A stretch of DNA of 64,000 bases, from contig CABIZF010000002.1 of assembly GCA_902363135.1 (NCBI GenBank), forward strand, positions 511,953 through 575,952. The letters run 5' to 3'. Within the stretch, counting starts at the first letter, position 1; every line of letters starts with the position of its first letter. Below the pieces are notes generated by a model. That model did not search any database. It was not told where the DNA came from and was given only the letters and a program-made list of their open reading frames with translations. The stretch comes from Lachnospiraceae bacterium. GTDB taxonomy: Bacteria > Bacillota > Clostridia > Lachnospirales > Lachnospiraceae. The position numbers and the translations under genes are program-made. Shown here piece after piece: positions 8,040-15,069 of the stretch.

Positions 8040-8111
8040 CTCCTTTCGTGGTTTGTTTCTGGTTTGGCCGTAGAGTTCCGCCGGTCTGTCCGGCGGTCGT
8101 CCTTCGGTCGG
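7641..8111. repeat. 26-bp direct repeat pair in prophage replication genes
   Basis: CTGTCCGGCGGTCGTCC followed by tCGGTCG-type sequence occurs at 7641-7666 inside the replisome organizer gene and at 8086-8111 in the short gap upstream of it (25 of 26 bases equal). Related shorter copies lie at 1247-1282. The intergenic copy overlaps a perfect hairpin, CCGCCGG (8078-8084) and CCGGCGG (8090-8096). The only sizeable gap in the replication block lies here, so an origin or control site is possible. Confidence 0.55.
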
Positions 8112-8116
8112 TGTTA

Positions 8117-8518
8117 TTAGTTAAAAGGAAGCTGTCCGTCGTCCGGTATGTCCATGAATCCGTCGTTGTTGGCGGGCTGAGGATTGCCATTTGCGTTGCC
8201 TCCGTTGCTGTCTGCGAAGTAAATGTTTGAGGCCACAACTTCCACGGCCTTGCGGTTCTGCCCGGTTTTCTCGTCCTTCCATTTACGGGTGGAGATCCGG
8301 CCCTCAACTACGATCTGGCGGCCTTTGGAGAGGTAACGGCCGCAAAACTCGGCGCGTTCTCTCCAGCACACGATCGGGATATAGTCCGGAGCGGCGTCCT
8401 TGTTCTTACTCGGTACCTGCACGGCGAGGTCGAAGCTCGCCACTGCCGTGCCGCTCTGTGTGTATCTGATTTCAGGTTCCTGAGCCAGACGGCCCAGAAG
8501 CTCCACATGATTAAGCAT
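8117..8518 (-). CDS. ssb: Single-stranded DNA-binding protein, 133 aa
   Basis: An OB-fold SSB: LLGRLAQEPEIRYTQSG near the start, FDLAVQVPS, IPIVCWRERAEF, and the conserved YLSKGRQIVVEGRI near residue 60. The C-terminal acidic tip DIPDDGQLPF fits the SSB interaction peptide. ATG 8518 is chosen because it begins MLNHVELLG and follows a GGAGGACAA site; the upstream in-frame extension is not SSB-like. It is the first gene after the ERF gene, which it overlaps by 8 bases, and coats single strands during phage replication and annealing. Confidence 0.93.
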   Translation of the reverse strand: MLNHVELLGRLAQEPEIRYTQSGTAVASFDLAVQVPSKNKDAAPDYIPIVCWRERAEFCGRYLSKGRQIVVEGRISTRKWKDEKTGQNRKAVEVVASNIYFADSNGGNANGNPQPANNDGFMDIPDDGQLPFN

Positions 8519-9341
8519 TGTCTTGTCCTCCTTGTTGCTTTGCGTTGTCCATAGCGGCGCAGGCTTCGTCATACTGGGCCCGCGTCAGGTTGTGTGGATC
8601 CTGCTGTCCGTATTTTTTCAGGATCCATTCGTTGATCGACTGCTGAGAGTACCCGGCGTCCTCTCCTTTACGGTAGAGGCGGGAGAGCTGAGCGTCTGAG
8701 AGTGGTCGTGCGGCGCCTGAGCGCCCCGTCTGGCCATTTTGTGCCTGCGGCTGGGTGTTTCCCTGCCGGTTCCCGTTCTGAGCTCCTGTGTGCTGTTTCT
8801 GGCTCTGCTGAGGGGGTTCGCTGCTGTGGTCGCTCATGTCTGGATCGTCGTCGCCCTGATCAATGCCGAACTTCTCGAACAGGTAGTATTTGAGGCAGTA
8901 CGTCCACGCGGAGCCTTTGGCCTTGTCCGGGCCTCCGTCGTTCGTTCCGATTGCGTGTAGAGTAACTTCCAGAGTCTCATCCGGGTTGTCTGCGTTCGTC
9001 CAGCGGATCGTGAGGTCGGCCTCGTACACCCAGACAATGCGGTCGCCGTTTCTGGTGTGCTGCGTGAAGTTGGAGTAGTAGATCGGATCCCCGTTTTCGC
9101 TGTGCCGGGTTGCCTGCTCGCCTACAATGTCAAAATTGACGCCGAACTCATTCATGGCCGGAGTGAGAAGCTGGTACACGTCGAAGATCTTCGCGAACTT
9201 GTACTTTACGCCGTCGCTGTGGGCCTTCTGGGTGATAGAGGGAACGGCTTCGCGCAACTTGATGAACTTCTGCTGCAGCGTCAGCGGTACCGGTGGGGTG
9301 GTGGCCGTCTTTGTGGCCGCCGTTTCCTTGGTTGTTGCCAT
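8511..9341 (-). CDS. ERF-family single-strand annealing protein, 276 aa
   Basis: The N-terminal 165 residues match the ERF superfamily: LQQKFIKLREAVPSI, then KYKFAKIFDVYQLLTPAMNEFGV, and the conserved GTNDGGPDKAKGSAWTYCLK near residue 130, followed by KYYLFEKFGI. The rest is a Gln-rich linker and a small C-terminal helical domain (LSDAQLSRLYRKGEDAGYS). Such proteins anneal complementary strands in phage recombination. It sits with SSB, Gam and a RecU-like resolvase, forming a recombination module. Confidence 0.9.
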   Translation of the reverse strand: MATTKETAATKTATTPPVPLTLQQKFIKLREAVPSITQKAHSDGVKYKFAKIFDVYQLLTPAMNEFGVNFDIVGEQATRHSENGDPIYYSNFTQHTRNGDRIVWVYEADLTIRWTNADNPDETLEVTLHAIGTNDGGPDKAKGSAWTYCLKYYLFEKFGIDQGDDDPDMSDHSSEPPQQSQKQHTGAQNGNRQGNTQPQAQNGQTGRSGAARPLSDAQLSRLYRKGEDAGYSQQSINEWILKKYGQQDPHNLTRAQYDEACAAMDNAKQQGGQDNA

Positions 9342-9352
9342 GCGCTACCTCC

Positions 9353-10009
9353 TTACACGTCCACCGTGAAGGTGTCCGGTTTCTCAATGATCTGCACGCC
9401 CTCCACCAGCTCGCCGGTGGTTTTGTCTACGATCTGGCCGCCTACAATTTCGAGGCGCTTCCTGAACTCGCCCCACTTCGGCTTTTCAGTGTTCTGGATC
9501 ATATCCTCATTGCCGGAGGCTTTCAGATAGGCCAGCAGTGTGTCGTCGTCCTGTTTCATGGTGCTGCCGCCGATTTTCTTCACCAGAGTGCCGGAGAGAA
9601 GGCGGTAGCTGTGTTTTGTCTTGGTTGTCTTGTGCGGGACTGTCTCGAAGTATTCCGCGAGCTTTCCAGTGAGAAAACGGGTGCCGTTTTCATATCTGCG
9701 CTGAGCAGCGTCAATTCTCTGCTGGATCTTCTCGATCTGGCTTTCGCCCAGTGCGGTGATCCGGTCGAGCTCGGTCTTTTCTTCTGCGATTTTTCGGCAG
9801 GCCCAGTCGGCGCAGCCGTCGTCAGTGATACGCCATGCCGGGCGTGGAGCGCTTTCGGTTTCCTCTGCGTCGAACATGTTCATGTCCATGCTTTCCAGTT
9901 CGTCCAGTGTTACAGCCGGAGTTCCCGGCTCTATGGTGGGTGCTGCGATTGTTTCTTTGATTTCTGCGGCCTGCTCAGCCTCAGCTATTGCTTTCTTTGT
10001 CGTTGCCAT
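9353..10009 (-). CDS. Host-nuclease inhibitor Gam family protein, 218 aa
   Basis: From about residue 70 the sequence fits Mu Gam-like proteins: DWACRKIAEEKTELDRI, a long helix through QIEKIQQRIDAAQRRYEN, then LAEYFETVPHKTTKTKHSY and LLSGTLVKKIGG, ending with KPKWGEFRKRLEIVGGQ. Gam binds DNA ends and blocks exonuclease attack, shielding phage recombination intermediates. The first 65 residues are an acidic disordered leader. It lies just upstream of the ERF gene in the transcript. Confidence 0.88.
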   Translation of the reverse strand: MATTKKAIAEAEQAAEIKETIAAPTIEPGTPAVTLDELESMDMNMFDAEETESAPRPAWRITDDGCADWACRKIAEEKTELDRITALGESQIEKIQQRIDAAQRRYENGTRFLTGKLAEYFETVPHKTTKTKHSYRLLSGTLVKKIGGSTMKQDDDTLLAYLKASGNEDMIQNTEKPKWGEFRKRLEIVGGQIVDKTTGELVEGVQIIEKPDTFTVDV

Positions 10010-10232
10010 GGTTCTGTTCTCCTTCCTTTGCTTCCAGAGCCTTGCGGGCTTTCTGGAGTTCTGCCTGCGTGTCTCTCAGTTCCTTGTCCTTGCTGGTAAA
10101 AAACTGGTACCACTCGCCTGAGCTTTTCTTGTACTGCTCGGCTTCGGCCTCAGCAGCGACGGCGCGTTCCGCCATGCTGGCAAGTGCAGCCGTGAGCTCT
10201 GCGATCACGCTTGGCTTGTTTTCGTTATTCAT
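9981..10232 (-). CDS. Small coiled-coil phage protein, 83 aa
   Basis: An almost entirely helical, charged protein: AELTAALASMAERAVAAEAE, a YKKSSGEWYQFFTS break, then a second coil RDTQAELQKARKALEAKEGE. It overlaps the Gam gene by 29 bases and the hydrolase gene by 4. ATG 10232 has an AAGGAGGCAACC site. No family is recognised. Its place before Gam suggests an accessory role in the recombination module. Confidence 0.6.
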   Translation of the reverse strand: MNNENKPSVIAELTAALASMAERAVAAEAEAEQYKKSSGEWYQFFTSKDKELRDTQAELQKARKALEAKEGEQNHGNDKESNS

Positions 10233-10984
10233 TCGGTTGCCTCCTTAAAAAATCGGTGTCCGTTAATGGTCATTACATAGATCTGGGACTCGTGCCACTC
10301 GCTGTCCGTGAGAGCGGGAGCGTAAAAGTATTTGATCGGCTCGGTCGTTGCCACGATCCCGAAGTCGAACACGTCCTGCACGGCTTCGAGGGCTTCCTGA
10401 GTCGGTTCCGGGCGGCGCTTGCTATATGCGTACACGCGCAGCACTTCGTCCGGTCGGATCCCTTCGTCCTCACAGGTCTGGAGAATACACTGAGCTACTG
10501 CGATCTTTCCGGCGAAGGGTTCGCCTCCAGCTTCGGCCGTGAGCACCTGAGCGATCTCCAGTCGCTCGGCGTCAGTGAGAGCGTAGCGCTTCTGGATCCC
10601 TGCCTCTGCGGCCCATGCGTCTGTGACGTCCTCCCAGCTTACGGCTTGCCCGTCCTTGTAGTAGAAAACGTAGGGCTGAGATTCCTCGGCCGCCGGGCTG
10701 CTGGTTGTGACCGGGGCTGTTTTTGTCTGGGTGTGTTCTGAGAACATACCCACGACGCCGCGCGCCGCGAACACAATCACCACTGTGGTGACTGCCAGCC
10801 CGCCGATCCTTTTCCAGTTCAGGCGCTTGCAAAAACGGCGCAGCCGGTATAAAATAGGCTTAGGCTTTCGCGTGGTTTTTCGATTGCCTGTGCGGCTTCC
10901 CGGTTCCGACGGGTGGCCGCTTCTTTTTTCTTTGTACCCGGTGTATTCCACCGGGCTGTATACTTTCAGCGAGCTGCTTCGCAT
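10229..10984 (-). CDS. Membrane-anchored SleB/hydrolase_2-type cell wall hydrolase, 251 aa
   Basis: A basic N-terminal region (about 1-58) precedes one membrane segment (GGLAVTTVVIVFAARGVVGM, about 61-80) and a Ser/Thr linker. The C-terminal 125 residues are a hydrolase_2 (SleB-like) domain: ERLEIAQVLTAEAGGEPFAG with the catalytic Glu, IAVAQCILQTCEDEG, and IKYFYAPALTDSEW. Such domains cleave peptidoglycan. In a prophage early region this could help DNA injection or lysis, and the type-II topology would place the domain outside the membrane. Confidence 0.8.
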   Translation of the reverse strand: MRSSSLKVYSPVEYTGYKEKRSGHPSEPGSRTGNRKTTRKPKPILYRLRRFCKRLNWKRIGGLAVTTVVIVFAARGVVGMFSEHTQTKTAPVTTSSPAAEESQPYVFYYKDGQAVSWEDVTDAWAAEAGIQKRYALTDAERLEIAQVLTAEAGGEPFAGKIAVAQCILQTCEDEGIRPDEVLRVYAYSKRRPEPTQEALEAVQDVFDFGIVATTEPIKYFYAPALTDSEWHESQIYVMTINGHRFFKEATE

Positions 10985-10989
10985 TTCTG

Positions 10990-11724
10990 TTACCTCCTTC
11001 TTTGTCTGAGTTTGGCCGGGAGCGTATAGCTCGGAGCCTGCATGTATTTGTTGAAATTCTGCGGCCAGTAGGCCACCTTTTCGATCCGTTTCCCACTTAC
11101 TCCATACTTCGGGTTATATCCGAACACGTTCACATAGTTGAGAAGATCGGAGCGTTCCGCGTCCATGGCCTTGCACACCTCAAACAGTGCCGCCACGTCG
11201 TCGATCGCTCTGTGGGAGTTCTGAACCTTGCCCTCCAGCTTATAGGTGAGGATCGCGTTCGCCAGCTTGTGAGGATATGCCCGGCGGTCTTTGTAAACGG
11301 TCAGGCTGTCCAGATAGTCGGCAGCTTTCAGAGCCTCCGGGCCGCCGTTTCCGTGTCTCCTGAGCATTTCAGTAGTAAACAGGAGGTCAAACTGTGCATT
11401 GTGGGCTACCAGAAGGACACGGCCGCCGCTGATCAACTCAGTGAAGCGAGCTGCAGCCTCAGCCTCGGTGATTCCTTCGTTTTCGAGCTGCTCGTCTGTG
11501 ATCCCCGTCAGCTCGACGATCTTCTGAGGGATCCGCTCACCTTCCGGCAGCTTCACGAACACGTCGGCACTGTCGGCCATGCGGAGGGTGCCCCGTTCGG
11601 TTTTCTCGACTCTGATCGCTGCCAGTTCAATGATCTGGCAGCTCTCAGCTTCGAGCCCGGTTGTCTCAGTGTCAAAAAATACGACTGCTTTGTATTTCGT
11701 GAATATGTCCCGGAGCTCATTCAT
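10990..11724 (-). CDS. DnaQ-like 3'-5' exonuclease (PolIII epsilon type), 244 aa
   Basis: The DEDDh exonuclease motifs are present: ExoI VFFDTETTGLEA near residue 16, ExoII AHNAQFDLLFTTEML near residue 108, and ExoIII HRAIDDVAALFEVC near residue 175 with His and Asp. The C-terminal 40 residues hold KYGVSGKRIEKVAYWPQNFN. It likely trims or proofreads DNA during phage replication. It overlaps the lectin-fold protein gene by 8 bases. Confidence 0.88.
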   Translation of the reverse strand: MNELRDIFTKYKAVVFFDTETTGLEAESCQIIELAAIRVEKTERGTLRMADSADVFVKLPEGERIPQKIVELTGITDEQLENEGITEAEAAARFTELISGGRVLLVAHNAQFDLLFTTEMLRRHGNGGPEALKAADYLDSLTVYKDRRAYPHKLANAILTYKLEGKVQNSHRAIDDVAALFEVCKAMDAERSDLLNYVNVFGYNPKYGVSGKRIEKVAYWPQNFNKYMQAPSYTLPAKLRQRRR

Positions 11725-12979
11725 GGTCGTTCACCTCCGTTTTGATTGTGATCGAGGTTGTGGCTGCGAGCTTTAACTGCTTAGCGGTCAGCTCGTACAT
11801 GTCCACGGCTGCGTTCACCTGAGCCAGTGTGGCGCTGAGTTTTGCAGCCTTGGCGAGTTCTTCGTCTGTTGCCTTCTCGGCCAGTTCAGCGAAGCCTTCC
11901 GGATCCTCGCCGTGCGCGGCTTCGTATAGCTTCTGAAACTGCCGGGCGAGTGCCTGCTTGATCCGTCCGATAAAGTCCGGAGCTAAAATGCTACGCTTTT
12001 TCGGTTCTGGCTGCTTCTTGTCAGAGTCCAGATCGTCCAGAGTGTCAGAGTCGCAGATAAACCGAACGCAAGCGGCACGGAAGCCGACGCCCGCGGGCGC
12101 AAAGCTGCGGGAGTAGTCGCCGAGGAGGCAGAACACACCAGCGTGCGCACCGTAGTTCCAGCCGCCCCCGCGATAAATAACCCGCTCGCCGTTAGAGTCG
12201 AGCCAGAAGTATTCGTCGCTTTCGTAGTCGTCGGCAGGATAGAGGCCGAGTTTTTTCAGCTTGTCCGGTGCGTCCATGTCACTGCGAACTTCCAGATCCG
12301 TGAACTTTACGCCGTCGTAGTCGGTGCCGTCCGGGTGTACCGGCTGGAGGGTGATCTCTCCGTCGTGTACGTTGTAGTAAACCGGATCGCCGTCCTCGGT
12401 GTAGATCGCCTCCCACTCCGGCGAGTCTTTGGACTGATCCGAGCCATAGGCTGCGCCGTTGTTCGGGATCACCTGCGGCATACCGTTCATAAATCGAACG
12501 CCGCCGACATGCTCCCAGATATTGCCGCACATGTCAGCTACGCCGTAGGCCGTGCCGTCATGGTTCCACTGAACCGGGCCGGATCCGGTCAAGGTCTTGC
12601 CGCAGCCTCCTTCGTATGTAGTGCCGGCCTGCTCCGGGTGGCTGTGACTCTTACCGCTTGCGGTGTTTCCGGTCGGCATGGTGTCGTTGTCCCAGCTCCA
12701 GAAGCCGAGAGCCACCCACTCGTCGTTAGTGATCAGGTGCCAGCCTTCACCCTTGCTCTCGCAGAGGCGGATTGCTTCGTCGTGGCTGATATTCACAGCC
12801 GGTTTCATAAATGGGAGAGAGTACGGAACGCCGTCGATCAATGTGTTCTGGTACTTGCTGATCGCGTATTCCTTAACCTTGCGGCCTCTCAGGGTGTCAG
12901 GGAGTCCCAGCTCGGACGGGGTAAAAACCACCATAATGTCCGGGCGCCCGTTTTTGTCGTAAATTACTTCGTTTCTCAT
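11717..12979 (-). CDS. FGE-sulfatase/C-type-lectin-fold protein, candidate DGR variable protein, 420 aa
   Basis: The central 300 residues have the formylglycine-generating-enzyme/C-type-lectin fold used by diversity-generating-retroelement (DGR) target proteins: KPAVNISHDEAIRLCES, WHLITNDEWVALGFWS, GVADMCGNIWEHVGG, then near residue 278 YRGGGWNYGAHAGVFCLL and VGFRAACVRF. In the last block the variable-looking codons are NNC where a template would have AAC. A coiled C-terminal extension of about 110 residues follows, unusual for DGR targets, which normally end at the variable region. ATG 12979 has an AAGGAGCAAAACC site. No reverse transcriptase is in this window. Confidence 0.7.
   Translation of the reverse strand: MRNEVIYDKNGRPDIMVVFTPSELGLPDTLRGRKVKEYAISKYQNTLIDGVPYSLPFMKPAVNISHDEAIRLCESKGEGWHLITNDEWVALGFWSWDNDTMPTGNTASGKSHSHPEQAGTTYEGGCGKTLTGSGPVQWNHDGTAYGVADMCGNIWEHVGGVRFMNGMPQVIPNNGAAYGSDQSKDSPEWEAIYTEDGDPVYYNVHDGEITLQPVHPDGTDYDGVKFTDLEVRSDMDAPDKLKKLGLYPADDYESDEYFWLDSNGERVIYRGGGWNYGAHAGVFCLLGDYSRSFAPAGVGFRAACVRFICDSDTLDDLDSDKKQPEPKKRSILAPDFIGRIKQALARQFQKLYEAAHGEDPEGFAELAEKATDEELAKAAKLSATLAQVNAAVDMYELTAKQLKLAATTSITIKTEVNDHE
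12062..12172 (-). other. Candidate variable region (VR-like) of the lectin-fold gene
   Basis: This 37-codon stretch encodes from RGGGWNYG to FRAACVR. At positions where known DGR proteins vary, the codons are TAC, CAC, CTC, GAC, TAC, TTT and CCC, consistent with adenine-directed changes from AAC/AAT in a template. Invariant framework codons (GGC TGG AAC, GGC GTC GGC TTC CGT) alternate with them. No matching template repeat could be seen elsewhere in the window, so this is a pattern-based call. Confidence 0.5.
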
Positions 12980-13154
12980 GGTTTTGCTCCTTTTCTGTAT
13001 TTGCTGCGGCAGATCGGGCACTTGTAGCCGTACCACGGGATCACCGCCTGCTTGCTTACATTCCAGTCCAGCCCGCACTCTTGGCATACTTCATAGCGGC
13101 AGCCGTCGCGCCGGGCATGAGTACGGGCCCGCTTAGGTTTCGCGAGTCGTTCAT
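12976..13154 (-). pseudogene. Zinc-ribbon phage gene with displaced start
   Basis: A good ribosome binding site (GGAGGTGATCCC) precedes ATG 13154, but that frame stops after 32 codons. The frame one base away, without a start codon, encodes a clear zinc ribbon: EVCQECGLDWNVSKQ and YKCPICRSKYRKG, ending 4 bases into the next gene. One base lost near the start would explain it. It may be a broken gene, a frameshift-expressed gene, or a sequencing error. Confidence 0.5.
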
Positions 13155-13165
13155 GGGATCACCTC

Positions 13166-13981
13166 CTATCCAGCGGCCAGCCTGCTGCATAGCTGCCTCA
13201 TAAGTAGCCGCTTGTATTTCTTCCGGGTTCTCCATTTCCGTGCGTGTTTGTATAGGTGCCACCATTTCGGGTGGGTGTTGGCTCTATATAGTAGGGAGTC
13301 CACAAAAGTGTCCACGGCTTTTCGCGCGTATTGCTGGAACTTCTGGAACCGATCCGCGAGCTTGTCCATGAGTTGTCGGACTGCGCGAGCTGCTGCCTTC
13401 ATTGCGTCGGCGAGAGCGTCGAGCAGGGCAGTGGCGGCAGGTGGGCCGATCTGGATCGTGAGCTCTGTGTGCTGAGGTTCTGGTGGTGACTCGTCCGGGA
13501 GTGGATCGCTTCGCGCCTGATCCGCAGCTATGAGCTGCTGGCGTTTCTCGTAGTCCTCGACGCTCATGTAGCCGTCGAATATATATGGATCCGGTTCCTC
13601 GGTGGTTTCCTTGCCGTACCATGGCATATCTGCCGGGAGATTTTCCGGGCGTGGTATCGGCTCAGGAGGGAAGGCCGTCGAGTTTTTCAGGAGATTGCAG
13701 CCGCCTTCGTAGTGCCAGAGAATACCGGCCTCCAGTTCTGCGATCGTCATGTTCTCGCCGAAGTGCCCGCAGTAGTAGCCGTTCACCATGACAGCGTTCG
13801 GATCCTGTTCCAAAATTTCGGTGGCAGTGCTCAGATCCTCCAGCTCGAAGGTGTCAGAGTCTTGGTTGAGCCAGACGCTTTCCGCGTGCCAGCTTCGGCC
13901 AGTTTTCCATATAATCACCCACGCTATACCGTCGCGGATTTCTTCGGCGTACTGCCGAGCTATTTCGTGTAATGCTGCCAT
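13166..13981 (-). CDS. Phage protein with ICE-shared N-terminal domain, 271 aa
   Basis: Residues 1-145 are homologous to the start of the ICE protein at 32280-35993: both share RDGIAWV-(3)-WK-GRSW, NGYYCGH-GENM, and DPYIFDG-MS-E-YE. After a Pro-rich linker come two hydrophobic/basic helical stretches (ATALLDALADAMKAAARAV and a very basic end with KHARKWRTRKKYKR). ATG 13981 follows AGGAGCGACAAC, while the upstream extension has no family support. A soluble DNA- or protein-binding early phage protein is likely; function is not known. Confidence 0.65.
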   Translation of the reverse strand: MAALHEIARQYAEEIRDGIAWVIIWKTGRSWHAESVWLNQDSDTFELEDLSTATEILEQDPNAVMVNGYYCGHFGENMTIAELEAGILWHYEGGCNLLKNSTAFPPEPIPRPENLPADMPWYGKETTEEPDPYIFDGYMSVEDYEKRQQLIAADQARSDPLPDESPPEPQHTELTIQIGPPAATALLDALADAMKAAARAVRQLMDKLADRFQKFQQYARKAVDTFVDSLLYRANTHPKWWHLYKHARKWRTRKKYKRLLMRQLCSRLAAG

Positions 13982-14000
13982 GTTGTCGCTCCTTTCTTTT

Positions 14001-14249
14001 TTATATAGTGGGGGATTTTCGCCCGCGGCACTTAAAGCTCTCAATGAGTCGGCGCTGGGCGAGTTCGGCGCTATACTCTCGGCGCATGTTCTTGTCGAGC
14101 TGGCCGGTGTCGCCTCTTTTCAGTTCTTTATAGATAGTCGCCACATGGACGCCGAGGTCGATCGCAATGTCGGCCGGACGTCCTCCGGCTGCGTATTCCG
14201 TCTCGATTTTCTCGCGGTCGCCGAATGTCAAATATCGGTAGTTTCGCAC
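14001..14249 (-). CDS. Small helix-turn-helix phage protein (IS30-like HTH), 82 aa
   Basis: The core YRYLTFGDREKIETEYAAGG followed by PADIAIDLGVHVATIYKELK is a helix-turn-helix of the type found at the N-terminus of IS30 transposases (HTH_38). The rest of a transposase is absent. I choose the GTG at 14249 because AGAGAGGTGAGAAC precedes it; the frame is open to ATG 14321 with no supporting site. It is the first gene of the prophage operon, suiting an early regulator. Confidence 0.55.
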   Translation of the reverse strand: MRNYRYLTFGDREKIETEYAAGGRPADIAIDLGVHVATIYKELKRGDTGQLDKNMRREYSAELAQRRLIESFKCRGRKSPTI

Positions 14250-14420
14250 GTTCTCACCTCTCTTTCTGTGCTTTTCAGGTAAAAAAATAATGCGTCCGGA
14301 GGCTTTCGCTTCCTTTCGCATTTAATATTATCTTTTCCGTGGCATGAGAAATGGGAAAAAGACACTTTACAGCTGTTTGAAAATGTGATAAAATATCATC
14401 CGCAATTGAACAGAGAACTT

Positions 14421-14429
14421 TGGTATAAT
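14421..14429 (+). promoter_or_regulatory. Extended -10 promoter upstream of the DUF2798 gene
   Basis: TGGTATAAT fits the TGnTATAAT extended -10 motif exactly. No good -35 lies at 17 bp, which extended -10 promoters can tolerate. Transcription would start near 14436, immediately at the hairpin that follows, and run toward the DUF2798 gene at 14599. It sits about 100 bp beyond the prophage's first gene, on the opposite strand. Confidence 0.5.
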
Positions 14430-14437
14430 TGGAAACG

Positions 14438-14488
14438 ACACATGTGTGCTTTGCTCACTGATAACGAACAACACACATGTGTTTTTTT
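14438..14488 (+). terminator. Terminator-like hairpin in the DUF2798 leader
   Basis: ACACATGTGTG (14438-14448) pairs perfectly with CACACATGTGT (14472-14482) across a 23-base loop and is followed by seven T. Each arm is itself a palindrome (ACACATGTGT), so it could also be a pair of operator sites. Because it begins at the predicted transcription start, it looks like an attenuator or a protein-bound operator pair rather than an end-of-gene terminator. Confidence 0.5.
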
Positions 14489-14521
14489 GCGCCCATTTAT
14501 CAGGATACCAGGAGGATGTAA

Positions 14522-14557
14522 ATGCAATGCACGAACAATCCGCAGGTATATAATTGA
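14522..14557 (+). CDS. Possible 11-residue leader peptide
   Basis: ATG 14522 follows an AGGAGGATGTAA site and gives MQCTNNPQVYN before a TGA. It lies between the leader hairpin and the DUF2798 gene. The ribosome binding site is better than expected by chance, but such a short frame has little other support. It could couple translation of the leader to expression of the next gene. Confidence 0.25.
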   Translation: MQCTNNPQVYN

Positions 14558-14598
14558 GGGACTTCCCCTCAACATCTTATCAAAAAAGGAGTACAATT

Positions 14599-15069
14599 AT
14601 GCAAAAGTCAAAGTTACAGAACATTCTTTTTACTATCGTAATGGCGTTTGTCATGGTGTATGCCATGGTATGTTACAACATCGCGCTCGACAAAGGACAG
14701 ATGTCAAATGAGATTTTCCTCATCGCCTTTCATGAGATTCCGATCATGTGGCCGATTGCCTGCATTCTGGAGTATTTCGTTGTAGAAAAGCTTGCTACAA
14801 AGCTGGCATTTCGGTTTATGACTCCGCAGGATAAGCCGATTTTTATCACGCTTGCGATTTCATCCATGATTGTCTGCCTGATGTGCCCGACCATGAGCTT
14901 TATTGCAACCCTGCTGTTCATGAATCCGGGAAAAGAGATCATCGCGCTGTGGCTGCAGAAGTGGGTGCAGAATTTCCAGATGGCACTTTGCTGGCAGATT
15001 TTCTTTGCAGGACCGGGTGTGCGGAATTTCTTCCGGCTGTTTGAGGGAAAGAAGAAGGCAGCGAATTAG
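14599..15069 (+). CDS. DUF2798-family membrane protein, 156 aa
   Basis: Four hydrophobic segments are visible (about residues 8-27, 40-60, 78-100 and 115-135), in two repeats of the DUF2798 type: MVYAMVCYNIALDKGQ with EIPIMWPIACILEYFVVEKLA, then FITLAISSMIVCLMCPTMSF with FQMALCWQIFFAGP. The family's role is unknown. ATG 14599 follows AAAAAAGGAGTACAATT. It is the first chromosomal gene right of the prophage, single-cistron, and followed by a terminator. In-frame sense codons continue after its TAG stop. Confidence 0.75.
   Translation: MQKSKLQNILFTIVMAFVMVYAMVCYNIALDKGQMSNEIFLIAFHEIPIMWPIACILEYFVVEKLATKLAFRFMTPQDKPIFITLAISSMIVCLMCPTMSFIATLLFMNPGKEIIALWLQKWVQNFQMALCWQIFFAGPGVRNFFRLFEGKKKAAN

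Larger units (their letters stand above)
1..14330 (-). mobile_element. Prophage, early and replication region (left part outside window)
   Basis: About 22 tightly packed leftward genes, many overlapping by 4 bases, make up a phage DNA-metabolism cassette: helicase loader, replisome organizer, SSB, ERF annealing protein, Gam, RecU-like resolvase, methyltransferases and DnaQ-type exonuclease. No capsid, tail, terminase, integrase or repressor gene is present, so the late half and probably the integrase lie left of base 1. The right edge is placed just after the last phage-like gene and before a rightward chromosomal gene; I found no attachment repeat. Whether the prophage is complete cannot be judged from this window. 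Confidence 0.85.

Noticed and set aside
12143..13027. Long open frame (294 codons) opposite the lectin-fold gene
   Set aside because: It is a complement of the GC-rich coding strand with no domain match or ribosome binding site; many such shadows occur opposite prophage and ICE genes.
8511..14249. Gam-like protein and an IS30-type HTH suggested a Mu-like transposing phage
   Set aside because: No MuA/MuB transposase is present, and ERF, SSB, RecU-like and helicase-loader genes point to an ordinary temperate siphophage module.
1..14330. Search for a DGR template repeat and reverse transcriptase within the prophage part
   Set aside because: No frame with RT motifs (such as YADD) and no near-copy of 12062-12172 was seen; they would have to lie outside the window.
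14385..14711. Open frame of 108 codons rightward over the DUF2798 leader and start
   Set aside because: It is out of frame with the well-supported DUF2798 gene, has no ribosome binding site, and overlaps the promoter and hairpin.
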